A stretch of 64,000 nucleotides of DNA, taken from Planctomycetota bacterium. GTDB taxonomy: Bacteria; Planctomycetota; Phycisphaerae; Phycisphaerales; UBA1924. The stretch covers positions 1 through 64,000 of the forward strand of contig JAJRPN010000031.1 in assembly GCA_024280755.1 (NCBI GenBank), in the 5' to 3' direction. Every line of letters begins with the position of its first letter. Positions within the stretch are counted from its first letter, which is position 1. Shown here piece after piece: positions 34,381 through 42,935 of this stretch. A program made the position numbers and the translations under genes. The notes beneath the pieces are model-generated. The model was not told the DNA's origin. It did not search any database and saw nothing but the letters and a program-made list of their open reading frames with translations.

Positions 34381-36582
34381 TTACTCGCCGTTGAGAATCA
34401 AAGGCACCAAGTTGGTGTTGGTCACCTCAAGGGCACCCATTGTCGCCACCGCAATAGTCGCCAACTCATCATTGTCAGACTGAGCAAGCTCGATCAAACG
34501 ACGGATCTGGCGGTTGTCGAGCTGGTTGCCGAAGCGTTTGCCAGAATCGGCAACGATCGTGAGCAGTTCGAACTGGATATCAGCGTCATACTCGAGCGCC
34601 TTGTTCATGACCGCACGCTGGGCCTTTTCTTGAGGCATGTATGAAATGATCTCTGCGATATCAAGCAAGGTCAAGCCATCTACCTGATCAAGCACATCGA
34701 TCAAGATCGATGCGGCATCAGACACATTGAGCACCTGGTTGTTTGAGATCGCAAGATTACGGAGGACTTCGATCGAGCGGAATGCGTATTCCTCTGCCTC
34801 ATCTGCCGAAATCGGGCCGCCGGATGCGACATCGAGCAGGGTCGTGACTGACTCATCGAATGCGCTCTGCGAGATCGCAGCTCTACGAACCGCAACCGTT
34901 TGATCCCGGTTATATTGACGGGTCATCGGAAGGACATCATCTGGTCCCATAAGCGCAAAGACTGGTGTCACTGCAAGCTTGCTGTCTGCTCGTGCGAGCT
35001 CGATCGAGAGCAACGAATCGTCGTAACCCATTGCGGTCACGATCAGATCGATTGTTGGTACCTCTGCGATAGCTGCTTCGACATCAGAAAGGCCGTTCTC
35101 TGCGGGTGGCAGAACGGTAAACCCGAGTTTTTCTAGTGAAGTACGGTACTGGTCATAGCTTTCACGATCGTGTCCGGTGAGGACGACTGCGTGGAGCGAT
35201 GAAGCATCTTTGACCGCACTGGCGAGCAATGGGATCACACGCTCGGCACCACTGAAGGACTCGGCAGGCTGGGCGTTACCCAGTGCCAAAGCGGCTTCAA
35301 ACTGCACTCGGCGGTTCTGGTAGGTCAACGATTCGAGCAATGGGTATCGCCCGTCGGTTGGCTGGCCCCAGAGTGAGCGTGAGCCTGCGGTTTGGGAAAG
35401 AGCGCTGATCGCCAAGCGGACCAATGGGGTATCACGGGTATCGATGCCTCGGCGAAGAACAAGCTGGTCGATATCTGGCCCAACAGCAATGCCGAAGTAT
35501 TCCGCACTTCGGCGATCTGCCGAGTAAACCGGATTGTCATAGTTCTCTGGGGTATCGAGCTCGCGTGAGTAGTTCGATGCGACCCAAAGCCCGAGGGTTT
35601 CGTTGTTGGATGGATCAATCGCCAAAGAGCGTTCAGCCAGGCGCATGGTCATCGCTTCGTGGAAGACGGGGGTTTGGATAGGAACCATGACCAAGCCGAG
35701 CCCTGGGTTGAAGTCCCAGATAAGCTGGTAGTCTTCGCCGGGGAAGCTGGTGAGCTCTGCCGGCTGGGCGTAGTACGAATCTGCGAGCAATGAGTACATG
35801 TCTGCGACATTGCTTGTCGGATTGCCACCGAGGCGCGAGATCGCACGCCCACAGGCCTTGCGAACAGCATCGTTATTGGTTGACTGGTAAATATCAATCA
35901 ATACTGGCAAGCTGGTGCGGTATGGGATCAGACCCAATACTTCTGCGATAGCTTCTTGGCGTGTGCCGTCGAGTCCTGGCATCGCAACAGTGAGCGGGAT
36001 AATCGCATGGCGCCCCATATCGACGAGCAAGCGTTGGACCTGTGCCTTGAGGGCGAGATCTTTCTGCTGAAGGTAGGCATCGAGGAGTTGAGGCATGGCG
36101 TACTCGCCTGCAACAATCAGCCGCTCGCGGGCTAATGAGCGTGCCCGGAGCCCTTCGGTCAAGAGTGCGATGTTCCTGGCAACTTCTTGCGGATTGCGAG
36201 CGCGAGCGAGTTTGCCATCACGGAAGATCGAATCGAGCTTGGCAGCGATTGGTTCAAGAACCGGAACACGCATGCCCGCAGCGACCGCCTCTTCAAAGCG
36301 TTGCTGCTCGCGTGAGTTCTCGACAAGATCGACGAATAACTCAGGATCCATGCCTGCGTCGAGGATCTGGTTACCCAGATCGGCAGCAACATCGAATCTT
36401 GCGATCTTAACGAAGTGGATAAAATCTCGAAGCAGCTCAAGCTGAGCATCATTGTCTGCACCGGGCTGAACCATGCTGGCGGTTGCCTGCGTGGTCGGCA
36501 TAATCAGCGAAGCTGAGCCGGCGAGGAGCATAATCGAGAAAGACAGATTGGTGAAGTTTCGGGTCGCTATGCGCACATTCAT
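34381..36582 (-). CDS. Exported HEAT-repeat protein with a receiver-like domain
   Basis: The 733-residue protein starts with a signal peptide (about residues 1-35). Alpha-helical repeats of HEAT type follow (for example AQVQRLLVDMGRHAIIPLTVAM and RQEAIAEVLGLI). Around residues 465-565 lies a Rossmann-like alpha/beta unit resembling a response-regulator receiver (LHAVVLTGHDRESYDQYRTSL, then IDLIVTAMG and PVFALMG), without the phosphoacceptor pattern. Helical repeats close the protein. A receiver-like fold in an exported protein is odd. AGGAG abuts the chosen ATG; GTG 36576 would have better spacing. It is the first gene after a strong promoter (36700-36729). Confidence 0.82.
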   Translation of the reverse strand: MNVRIATRNFTNLSFSIMLLAGSASLIMPTTQATASMVQPGADNDAQLELLRDFIHFVKIARFDVAADLGNQILDAGMDPELFVDLVENSREQQRFEEAVAAGMRVPVLEPIAAKLDSIFRDGKLARARNPQEVARNIALLTEGLRARSLARERLIVAGEYAMPQLLDAYLQQKDLALKAQVQRLLVDMGRHAIIPLTVAMPGLDGTRQEAIAEVLGLIPYRTSLPVLIDIYQSTNNDAVRKACGRAISRLGGNPTSNVADMYSLLADSYYAQPAELTSFPGEDYQLIWDFNPGLGLVMVPIQTPVFHEAMTMRLAERSLAIDPSNNETLGLWVASNYSRELDTPENYDNPVYSADRRSAEYFGIAVGPDIDQLVLRRGIDTRDTPLVRLAISALSQTAGSRSLWGQPTDGRYPLLESLTYQNRRVQFEAALALGNAQPAESFSGAERVIPLLASAVKDASSLHAVVLTGHDRESYDQYRTSLEKLGFTVLPPAENGLSDVEAAIAEVPTIDLIVTAMGYDDSLLSIELARADSKLAVTPVFALMGPDDVLPMTRQYNRDQTVAVRRAAISQSAFDESVTTLLDVASGGPISADEAEEYAFRSIEVLRNLAISNNQVLNVSDAASILIDVLDQVDGLTLLDIAEIISYMPQEKAQRAVMNKALEYDADIQFELLTIVADSGKRFGNQLDNRQIRRLIELAQSDNDELATIAVATMGALEVTNTNLVPLILNGE

Positions 36583-36699
36583 CTCCTGTGTGCAAATATT
36601 GAAAGGCGAAGTGTCACAGAGACCTGACATCGCCCAAGATGGGTCATCCTATACGACAACCAAGGCAAGGTGTTGCCCTCGGCTGACGAAAGAATGACA

Positions 36700-36729
36700 A
36701 CTGTATCGGACTCGGTGCATCCCTGTCAA
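36700..36729 (-). promoter_or_regulatory. Sigma70-like promoter of the HEAT/pseudopilin cluster
   Basis: On the minus strand TTGACA (36724-36729) and TACAGT (36700-36705) are 18 bases apart. The spacer ends in CCGAGTCCGA directly before the -10. Transcription would start about 110 bases before the HEAT gene at 36582. Confidence 0.7.
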
Positions 36730-36749
36730 TCTGAGATGGCATTGAGTGC

Positions 36750-36794
36750 CCAATAACTTGCGATTAATCTGTCCAATAACTTACCCAATATTTT
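36750..36794. repeat. Three direct repeats between divergent promoters
   Basis: CCAATAACTT occurs at 36750-36759 and 36773-36782, and a variant CCAATATTTT at 36785-36794. Spacing is 23 and 12 bases, close to two and one helical turns, as for a tandem operator. Confidence 0.5.
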
Positions 36795-36807
36795 GCCCAT
36801 CTTACTG

Positions 36808-36836
36808 TTGACATCCCGATCCGAGTCCGAATATGC
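36808..36836 (+). promoter_or_regulatory. Promoter candidate of the HTH-receiver gene
   Basis: A perfect TTGACA (36808-36813) is followed after 17 bases by ATATGC, a weak -10. The last ten spacer bases are CCGAGTCCGA, identical to those in the divergent promoter. A leader of about 120 bases precedes the gene at 36967. The rest of 36583-36966 holds no gene. Confidence 0.5.
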
Positions 36837-36966
36837 CAAATCTTGCCCTTTGTCTCCCCAAATACACCCACTCATCAAGCGACGCGCCGAACCCGACGAT
36901 GAGAGGGAAGATCCGGTGCATAACGGCTGTGCTGGTCCGCTTCTTATGTGTACCCGAGGTGAGATA

Positions 36967-37545
36967 ATGCCAATTGAAAAAGATGTGCTTACGACCGGCG
37001 AGGTCGCCAAAATCTGTAATGTAGCCCCCAGAACCGTGTCAAAGTGGTTTGATTCGGGTCAACTCAAGGGCTACCGCATCCCTGGGTCGAAAGATCGACG
37101 GATCCCAGTGACCGAACTCTATCGGTTTATGAAGGCCCACCATATCCCTATGGATGGCATCACCAGCGGCAACACCCGTGTACTCATTATCGACAGCGAT
37201 CAAGAAGTCTCAGATGTCCTCGAGCGGGTACTTGCTGAGCAAACCAACTATGAGGTCTCCTCGGCCAACTCGGCATTTGCTGCCGGGCTCGAATGTGAGC
37301 GGTTTCGTCCACATGTTGTGTTGATAGATGTCCACATTTCTGAAAATGAGCCTCGCGAGATCGCCAAACTGGTCCGATCAAGCGAAGCGATGCAGATGAC
37401 CAAGCTCATTGCGATGTCCGGAAAGCTCACCGATGGGCAAGCCCAAGGGCTGGCAAGTGCCGGGTTCGACTCATTCCTCAAGAAGCCGTTCCAAGTACGG
37501 ATGGTCGTCGAAGCCATCGAGCAGGCAACGAACATCGCTGCCTAA
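36967..37545 (+). CDS. Excisionase/MerR-type HTH fused to a receiver domain
   Basis: The 192-residue regulator has an N-terminal HTH of the excisionase/BldC type (LTTGEVAKICNVAPRTVSKW, then GYRIPGSKDRRIPVTEL) in residues 7-60. A receiver domain follows at about 70-188 with acidic D76/D78, phosphoacceptor D121, S151 and K173. The usual order, receiver first, is reversed. ATG 36967 is preceded by GAGGTGA; a longer frame from 36793 would run through the promoter. Because it diverges from the HEAT/pseudopilin/secretin cluster and both promoters carry the same 10-bp motif, it may control that cluster and itself. Confidence 0.88.
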   Translation: MPIEKDVLTTGEVAKICNVAPRTVSKWFDSGQLKGYRIPGSKDRRIPVTELYRFMKAHHIPMDGITSGNTRVLIIDSDQEVSDVLERVLAEQTNYEVSSANSAFAAGLECERFRPHVVLIDVHISENEPREIAKLVRSSEAMQMTKLIAMSGKLTDGQAQGLASAGFDSFLKKPFQVRMVVEAIEQATNIAA

Positions 37546-37586
37546 GCCAGATTATGTGAGTCTGAATAGATAAAGAAGTCCACCAC

Positions 37587-37624
37587 AAACCCGAAGCTGC
37601 AAGGACGCAGCTTCGGGTTTTCTT
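37587..37624 (+). terminator. Strong terminator after the HTH-receiver gene
   Basis: Arms AAACCCGAAGCTGC and GCAGCTTCGGGTTT are perfect over 14 bp with a 6-base loop, followed by a T-rich tail. It lies between convergent genes and may serve both strands. Confidence 0.9.
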
Positions 37625-37645
37625 GTTTGCCAATATTTGTTTAAT

Positions 37646-38998
37646 TTATGGGCAGCCAGCTGCGAATTCGATGAGGAAGGCGGAAATGTCAAAGAAGTTG
37701 TATACGCCGTCGCCGTTGAAGTCTGCGGCTTGATCATTGCTCGCAAATGCACTAAGAAACGCTGACGCATCAAATGCGTCGAGCGAACAGTCTCGATTCA
37801 AATCTGCCTTGCATTGCAAGAAACGCATGTCATAGATGTATGCGGACTGACGCGTCCCACGGGTTCCCACAATAGCCTGGTTCCCGCTGATTGCAACTTC
37901 CAGCCCAAACCCAATGTTCCACCGCTGTTTATCTGGATTTATAAACTCAGCAACTAAATCACCTGTCCTTGTGTTGAAGCCATAAACGGTTCCAATCCAG
38001 TTGTTCGCACCTGGAGCACCGACAAGAATGGTCTGCTCGTGTATGGACACTGAATGTCCAAAGTTATCCCTCTCAATACTTGATTGATAGAGTTTGTACA
38101 ACTGCTCTCCAGTATGAATGTTAAAGACATATGCTGAACCTGAACCAGACAATGGCCACCCACTCCTCGGCGCCCCAACGACCACCAAGTCACCTTGAAT
38201 CGCAACCGCCCGGCCAAACTGATCCCCTACTGCACCATCTGATGGTTCCAGCCTGGCGATTTGATTGCCTGTGATCGAATCAAATAGATAGGCTGACCCG
38301 GTGACAACTTGATTGCCTTCTTTACCAGGTGCTCCGACGATGATTGTTGTGCCGCTCATTGCGACGGAGAAACCAAACTGACCATTATTCTCACCATCCA
38401 CAGGCAATAACTTGACCAATTGATCACCTGTTATCGTGTCGAACAAGTAGGCAGAGCCTGATTGAATACCATTCATATCAAAGTCATTTGATGCGCCAAC
38501 TACAACTTGATCTCCTTCGATCGCAACGGATGAACCAAACTCCCCATTCGTTACTGCATCTGCAGGCACAATCTTGAACTGTTGATCTCCAGTACTGGAG
38601 TTAAAAAGGTAGACAGAACCAGGAAAAGTACCGTTTACATAGTCTGCAGGCGATCCAACAGCCACAACCGATTCACTGACTGCGACTGAGCGGCCATACA
38701 ACAATCTATCGCCATCATCCGGAAGAAGTTGAATGCTTTGTCCTTGGGCAAGATTGTCAATCAGATAGGCTGAACCAACTCCATCAAAATCTGGCGCACC
38801 AATAACCAGTTTCGTGGCACTTGCTGAAACGGAATAGCCAAACCGCTCCCCCGCCAGCAAGCCCTTCTCTTGAATGAGTTCAGGAGAAGGAGGAACACAC
38901 TCTTGTGCGAGAGCTGGAGTACAAACAATGCTGTTGACCAGAATGCACCCAATCGCATAGCGGCGAATGCTTAACACTTGTGTCCTTGTCTTTTTCAT
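37646..38998 (-). CDS. Secreted seven-repeat FG-GAP (beta-propeller) protein with dockerin tail
   Basis: The 450-residue protein has a signal peptide ending near PALAQE, then seven FG-GAP-like blades with the V/I-G-A/S-P core (VIGAPDFDG, AVGSPADYVNG, VVGASNDFD, IVGAPGKEG, VVGAPRSG, LVGAPGANN, IVGTRGTR). Two dockerin-like repeats follow; the first is degenerate (NRDCSLDAFDASAFL), the second canonical (NGDGVYNFFDISAFL), and the end is Gly-Cys-Pro. The propeller is integrin-like and probably binds ligands or sugars at the surface. It follows a sister gene with a 32-base gap, a tandem duplication. ATG 38998 is chosen to give the signal peptide. Confidence 0.92.
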   Translation of the reverse strand: MKKTRTQVLSIRRYAIGCILVNSIVCTPALAQECVPPSPELIQEKGLLAGERFGYSVSASATKLVIGAPDFDGVGSAYLIDNLAQGQSIQLLPDDGDRLLYGRSVAVSESVVAVGSPADYVNGTFPGSVYLFNSSTGDQQFKIVPADAVTNGEFGSSVAIEGDQVVVGASNDFDMNGIQSGSAYLFDTITGDQLVKLLPVDGENNGQFGFSVAMSGTTIIVGAPGKEGNQVVTGSAYLFDSITGNQIARLEPSDGAVGDQFGRAVAIQGDLVVVGAPRSGWPLSGSGSAYVFNIHTGEQLYKLYQSSIERDNFGHSVSIHEQTILVGAPGANNWIGTVYGFNTRTGDLVAEFINPDKQRWNIGFGLEVAISGNQAIVGTRGTRQSAYIYDMRFLQCKADLNRDCSLDAFDASAFLSAFASNDQAADFNGDGVYNFFDISAFLIEFAAGCP

Positions 38999-39030
38999 CA
39001 CGAAAGTCCCTACATACTCATTTGATAAAA

Positions 39031-40386
39031 TCATGGACAGCCTGCTTCAAAGCTCTGAAGAAAGAGGGAGATGTCGAAGAAGTTAAAGAAACCGTCAGGA
39101 AGAAAATCGGCCGACGGATCGTTGTTGCTGAAGGCTTGTAGAAAAAATGAAATATCAAAGAAGTTCAAAAAACCATCATGATTCATATCTGCTGGGCCTT
39201 GAGCGAACAGTTCAAAGATATGAACCCTCCCCGATGCACCAGCAATCATCGTTCCCCCATAGACGCTCACGGCCCGTGCAAACGCATCGGTTTCAGTACC
39301 ATTCTCTGTTTGCACTCTGCTTGCCTGTACCCACTGCCCATCGGTGTACGCATAGATGTACGCTGAGCCTCCACCGACTGCGGGGCCGGTTGTGTTTGTT
39401 GCACCGACGACCGCAATATCGGCTGTGATCGAAACAGAGAATCCGAGTTGATCCGCGGGGAGACCATCAGAAGCGAGCAGTTTGGCTTGTTGCACCCAGC
39501 CCTCGCCATCAAACTCATAGACATAGGCCGACCCAGAGTTCGAGCCATTATCATCATCCCAGTACGAACCGACGATCGCCCAATCAGCTGATAAAGCGAC
39601 TGATTCTCCAAAGAAGTCACTCGCCGCTCCATCTGCGGGAACGAGCTTTGTACTTTGCTGCCATTGAGTTCCATCGAACTCGAACATGTATGCTGCACCT
39701 GATGAGTTTCCATGATCGTCATCTTCAGAAGCACCCACAATCGCATTAGTCCCCGAGATGGCGACTGATATCCCAAAGGAATCATACTCTTCGCCATCTG
39801 ATGCGAGCAACTTCGCTTCATGACTCCAGCCAGAACCAGAGTTCGAATACACATACGCCGAACCCGAACTCGTCCCGAGATCATCATCACGCTCGGAACT
39901 CACAATAATTCTGGAACCTGAAATATCGACTCCGCCTCCATAGAAATCGTTTGAGCCAGCATCGAAAGCGAAGAGCTTGTCGACTTGATTCCACTCAACC
40001 CCGTCATATTCAAAGACATACACGGCCCCGGCATTATTACCCTGATCATCATCCTTTGGAGCCCCAGCAACAAGAGTGTTTCCTGACATAGCAACGGAGT
40101 TACCAAACAAGTCACCTGGATCAATCTCATTTAATACGATTGGCCCGAAAAGCACCCAGTCTGTACCATCAAAGTGATAGACAATTAATCGGCCTCCGTT
40201 GTCACCAAAATCTGGATCTCCAATAACCATAAAACCTTGATCGATCGATACGGAGTACGCTTCTCCTGAGAATCCTGCGATCTCTGTGGGGCATTCCTGA
40301 GAAAACGCCGCAGGAACGAGCGATACAAGCAACACAATGGTTGCCCAAACTTGGGCTGATTGACGACAAAAAACTTGGTGAACCAC
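39031..40386 (-). CDS. Secreted seven-repeat FG-GAP (beta-propeller) protein with dockerin tail (paralogue)
   Basis: The 451-residue sister of the downstream gene has a signal peptide (cleavage near AAFSQE) and seven FG-GAP blades, several with a calcium-type DDDxGN loop (PKDDDQGNN, SEDDDHGNS, YWDDDNGSN). The dockerin pair is FLNFFDISFFL and FFNFFDISLFL, ending in Gly-Cys-Pro. The start is GTG 40386, because AAGGAG lies nine bases upstream; ATG 40407 contains that element inside the coding frame and would add seven residues. A TTGACA lies upstream at the right distance for a promoter but no clear -10 is seen. Confidence 0.9.
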   Translation of the reverse strand: MVHQVFCRQSAQVWATIVLLVSLVPAAFSQECPTEIAGFSGEAYSVSIDQGFMVIGDPDFGDNGGRLIVYHFDGTDWVLFGPIVLNEIDPGDLFGNSVAMSGNTLVAGAPKDDDQGNNAGAVYVFEYDGVEWNQVDKLFAFDAGSNDFYGGGVDISGSRIIVSSERDDDLGTSSGSAYVYSNSGSGWSHEAKLLASDGEEYDSFGISVAISGTNAIVGASEDDDHGNSSGAAYMFEFDGTQWQQSTKLVPADGAASDFFGESVALSADWAIVGSYWDDDNGSNSGSAYVYEFDGEGWVQQAKLLASDGLPADQLGFSVSITADIAVVGATNTTGPAVGGGSAYIYAYTDGQWVQASRVQTENGTETDAFARAVSVYGGTMIAGASGRVHIFELFAQGPADMNHDGFLNFFDISFFLQAFSNNDPSADFLPDGFFNFFDISLFLQSFEAGCP

Positions 40387-40474
40387 GAGAACAATCTCCT
40401 TTAACATTACTCAACACCATTCTGGTGCATCTTGTCAAGTTGCTTTATCGTCCAATACTGTTCCATAACATCAT

Positions 40475-40499
40475 AAAAAACCCTCGGATAGGCCGAGGG
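40475..40499 (-). terminator. Terminator after the M42 peptidase gene
   Basis: On the minus strand CCCTCGG and CCGAGGG form a 7-bp stem with a 5-base loop, followed by six T. It lies 33 bases past the peptidase stop. Confidence 0.88.
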
Positions 40500-40531
40500 C
40501 TTTCGTAATAGCATGCTCTGAGTGATATATC

Positions 40532-41596
40532 TTACTTCAGTTCACCCATCGACGCCGCGAGGATATCGCAGGCGGCTTTGAGGTCTTTCTTGTCGATCAT
40601 CTCGGTGACTGTATGAATGTAGCGAGTACCAACAGTGATACCAATCGCTTTGGCGCCAGCGGCTGCTTGCTGGGCGGCTGCACCGTCTTGCCCGCCAGCA
40701 GCCAAGATTGATCGCTGGTATGGGATACGGTTTTTCTTGGCAATTTTCTCGACCGTCTTCACCATGTCGTAATCGGAGATGAAGCTGCCATCCTTAATAT
40801 GCAGCGCGAAACCTTTGCCATGGTTGGTGACGGTCTCGGATGCAGGGACACCGGGGGTATCGCAGGCGAGGGTGACATCGATGCCGAAGCCGTAGTCTGG
40901 CTGGACGGCGAACGATGCGGTCCTGGCACCACGAAGCCCGACCTCTTCTTGGGTGGTGAAGGCCACGACGATCTCGCAGGCGTGCCCGGTTTTTTTCTTG
41001 ATGAGCTGGCGGACGGCTTCTATCCCAAGCCAGCACGCGACACGGTTGTCGAGTGCCTTCGAGACGCACTTGGTTCCGAGTTCTAGGAATGGCTCATCCA
41101 TAACGATGTAGTCGCCGATCTGGATATTTTTGTTCACCTGCGTTGCGGACATGCCGGTATCGATGAAGAACTCTTTGACCATCGGGATCTTTTTGCGATC
41201 TTCAGGACCTGAGATGTGCAACGGGCGTCCTCCCGGATTCATAATGGCTTTGAAATCGCCATTTTCTGAACAGACAAGCACGCGACGCGAGAACAAGTTG
41301 CGAGGGTCGAAGCCGCCCGCTGGGTTGACCCAGAGGAAGCCCTTATCGTCGATGCTTGAAACATAGAACCCGATCTCGTCCATGTGGCACAGGAGCATGA
41401 TGGTCTTTGAGTCGCCTTTGCGGATCACGCCTTTGGCGGTGCGGGCTTTGCGCCTACAGATAAGCGAACCCATCGCATCGGTCTCGACGGAGTCGAAGAG
41501 GTCTCCGATTTCGGATTCGATAAGTTCGCGGACGCGTTCTTCGCGCCCTGGGACGCCGGGCATTTCGCAGAGGCGTTTGAGTAGATCAATATTCAT
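40532..41596 (-). CDS. M42-family metallo-aminopeptidase
   Basis: The 354-residue cytoplasmic peptidase matches the M42 (glutamyl aminopeptidase/TET) family. The two-metal site is complete: His in LLCHMDEIG, Asp in SKALDNRVA, the catalytic Glu pair in TTQEEVGLRGA, Asp in GIDVTLA and His in RYIHTVTEM. Such enzymes form large dodecamers that trim peptides after proteasomal or Clp degradation. AAGGAG six bases before ATG 41596 supports the start. It is followed by a good terminator. Confidence 0.95.
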   Translation of the reverse strand: MNIDLLKRLCEMPGVPGREERVRELIESEIGDLFDSVETDAMGSLICRRKARTAKGVIRKGDSKTIMLLCHMDEIGFYVSSIDDKGFLWVNPAGGFDPRNLFSRRVLVCSENGDFKAIMNPGGRPLHISGPEDRKKIPMVKEFFIDTGMSATQVNKNIQIGDYIVMDEPFLELGTKCVSKALDNRVACWLGIEAVRQLIKKKTGHACEIVVAFTTQEEVGLRGARTASFAVQPDYGFGIDVTLACDTPGVPASETVTNHGKGFALHIKDGSFISDYDMVKTVEKIAKKNRIPYQRSILAAGGQDGAAAQQAAAGAKAIGITVGTRYIHTVTEMIDKKDLKAACDILAASMGELK

Positions 41597-41747
41597 GAGT
41601 GACTCCTTGTCAACTATTTGATAAGACCGTTGTTCTACCGATTCCTTCTTTGGATCGGATATATTCAGTTTTTACGGTACAGATGAACAGATAGTAGGTT
41701 GCATAAACTCCAATCTGGAGAAAACATCGACCTATTATATTGATCCT

Positions 41748-42935
41748 ATGCCTGATATGACTCACCAATCGCCGATGCACGAAAATCACACCGAGCGTGA
41801 AGCGTTCTTTTTGCCGTATGGATCGCCGGAATGCCCGAGCCAAGTTGTCGAAACCTTCGGCGATCTTGATATGGAATACGCTGCGATCCGTAAAGGGTGC
41901 GTGATCTTTGACCTGCCTCATATCGGAACGATCGAAGTGGCCGGCAGTGATCGCGGCGATTTTCTCAACAACATGCTCACCGCAAAGGTAGACGATCTTG
42001 CAGCCGGCATGAGCAAGCGAGCGTTCTGGCTCAATCGCAAGGGGCGGATTGATGCGGATATCCGTGTCGCCCAGCGAGAGAGCGATATGCTCTTTTCGCT
42101 CGATCGGCACCTTTGCAAAGCAACCGCAGAGTCCCTTGAATCATTTGTGTTCGCAGAAGATGTTGAGTTGGTTGATGCCAGCGATCGGCTATACCGGCTG
42201 GGTGTTCATGGGCCAACAGCGGGCCAACTGATCGCACTTGCAGCATGTGAGAAGGATTCGGCAGTTGAATCGCTCAAGGAATATACCAATACAAACATTG
42301 TGATCGAGGGCGTTGATGTCTTTGTAGATCGTGAAGATCTTACCGGCGAAACTGGGCTTGAGTTGTGCATGGCTCGCGACGAAGCCGCCAAGGTATATAC
42401 ACGATTGATCGAAGTTGCCGAACAACACCCAGAACTCAAAGCCCGAACGACAGGATGGCTGGCGATCAACGCGGCTCGGATCGAAGCTGGACACCCGCTG
42501 TTCAACATTGATTTCACCGAAACAAACCTGCCTGTGGAGTCGGGGATTATTGAAGACCGAGTGAGCTTTACCAAGGGGTGCTATCTTGGACAAGAGGTTG
42601 TTGCCCGGATGCACGCGCGCAAGGCATGCAACAAGAAGATCGTTTCGCTGAAAATTGAAGGCGAACGAATTACAGCCGAACACCAAGAGATCCACCAACC
42701 CACCGGGGGATCGCAGGTCTTTGAGCCTGGAAAAGAAGGCGAAACACCGATCGGGAATGTGACGAGTTCGACGATATCTCCGATGCTTGGAGCCGTGCCG
42801 ATCTGCTTTGCAATGGTCAAGGCTTCATGTATGAAACCCGGCACCAAGCTCACCGTAAGCGCGGAAGGCAAACTGGTGCCTTGCACTGTGCAAGATTCAC
42901 TTGTTTTCTGGTCGAGGCCCGACGCTCATTCATAG
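41748..42935 (+). CDS. ygfZ: YgfZ-like folate-binding protein (aminomethyltransferase fold)
   Basis: The 395-residue protein shares the GcvT fold but carries the YgfZ signature KGCYLGQEVVARMH with the conserved Cys. YgfZ/IBA57 proteins use tetrahydrofolate in assembling certain iron-sulfur clusters. A C-terminal barrel follows. It is longer than E. coli YgfZ (326). The ATG lies six bases after TATATT, with no Shine-Dalgarno sequence, so the mRNA may be leaderless. The stop overlaps the convergent ribD stop by six bases. Confidence 0.9.
   Translation: MPDMTHQSPMHENHTEREAFFLPYGSPECPSQVVETFGDLDMEYAAIRKGCVIFDLPHIGTIEVAGSDRGDFLNNMLTAKVDDLAAGMSKRAFWLNRKGRIDADIRVAQRESDMLFSLDRHLCKATAESLESFVFAEDVELVDASDRLYRLGVHGPTAGQLIALAACEKDSAVESLKEYTNTNIVIEGVDVFVDREDLTGETGLELCMARDEAAKVYTRLIEVAEQHPELKARTTGWLAINAARIEAGHPLFNIDFTETNLPVESGIIEDRVSFTKGCYLGQEVVARMHARKACNKKIVSLKIEGERITAEHQEIHQPTGGSQVFEPGKEGETPIGNVTSSTISPMLGAVPICFAMVKASCMKPGTKLTVSAEGKLVPCTVQDSLVFWSRPDAHS

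Noticed and set aside
36793..36966. 58-residue N-terminal extension of the HTH-receiver protein
   Set aside because: It would run through the TTGACA promoter and lacks a ribosome site, whereas ATG 36967 has GAGGTGA before it.
42189..42698. Minus-strand open frame inside ygfZ
   Set aside because: Shadow of a well-supported gene; no family match and no ribosome site.
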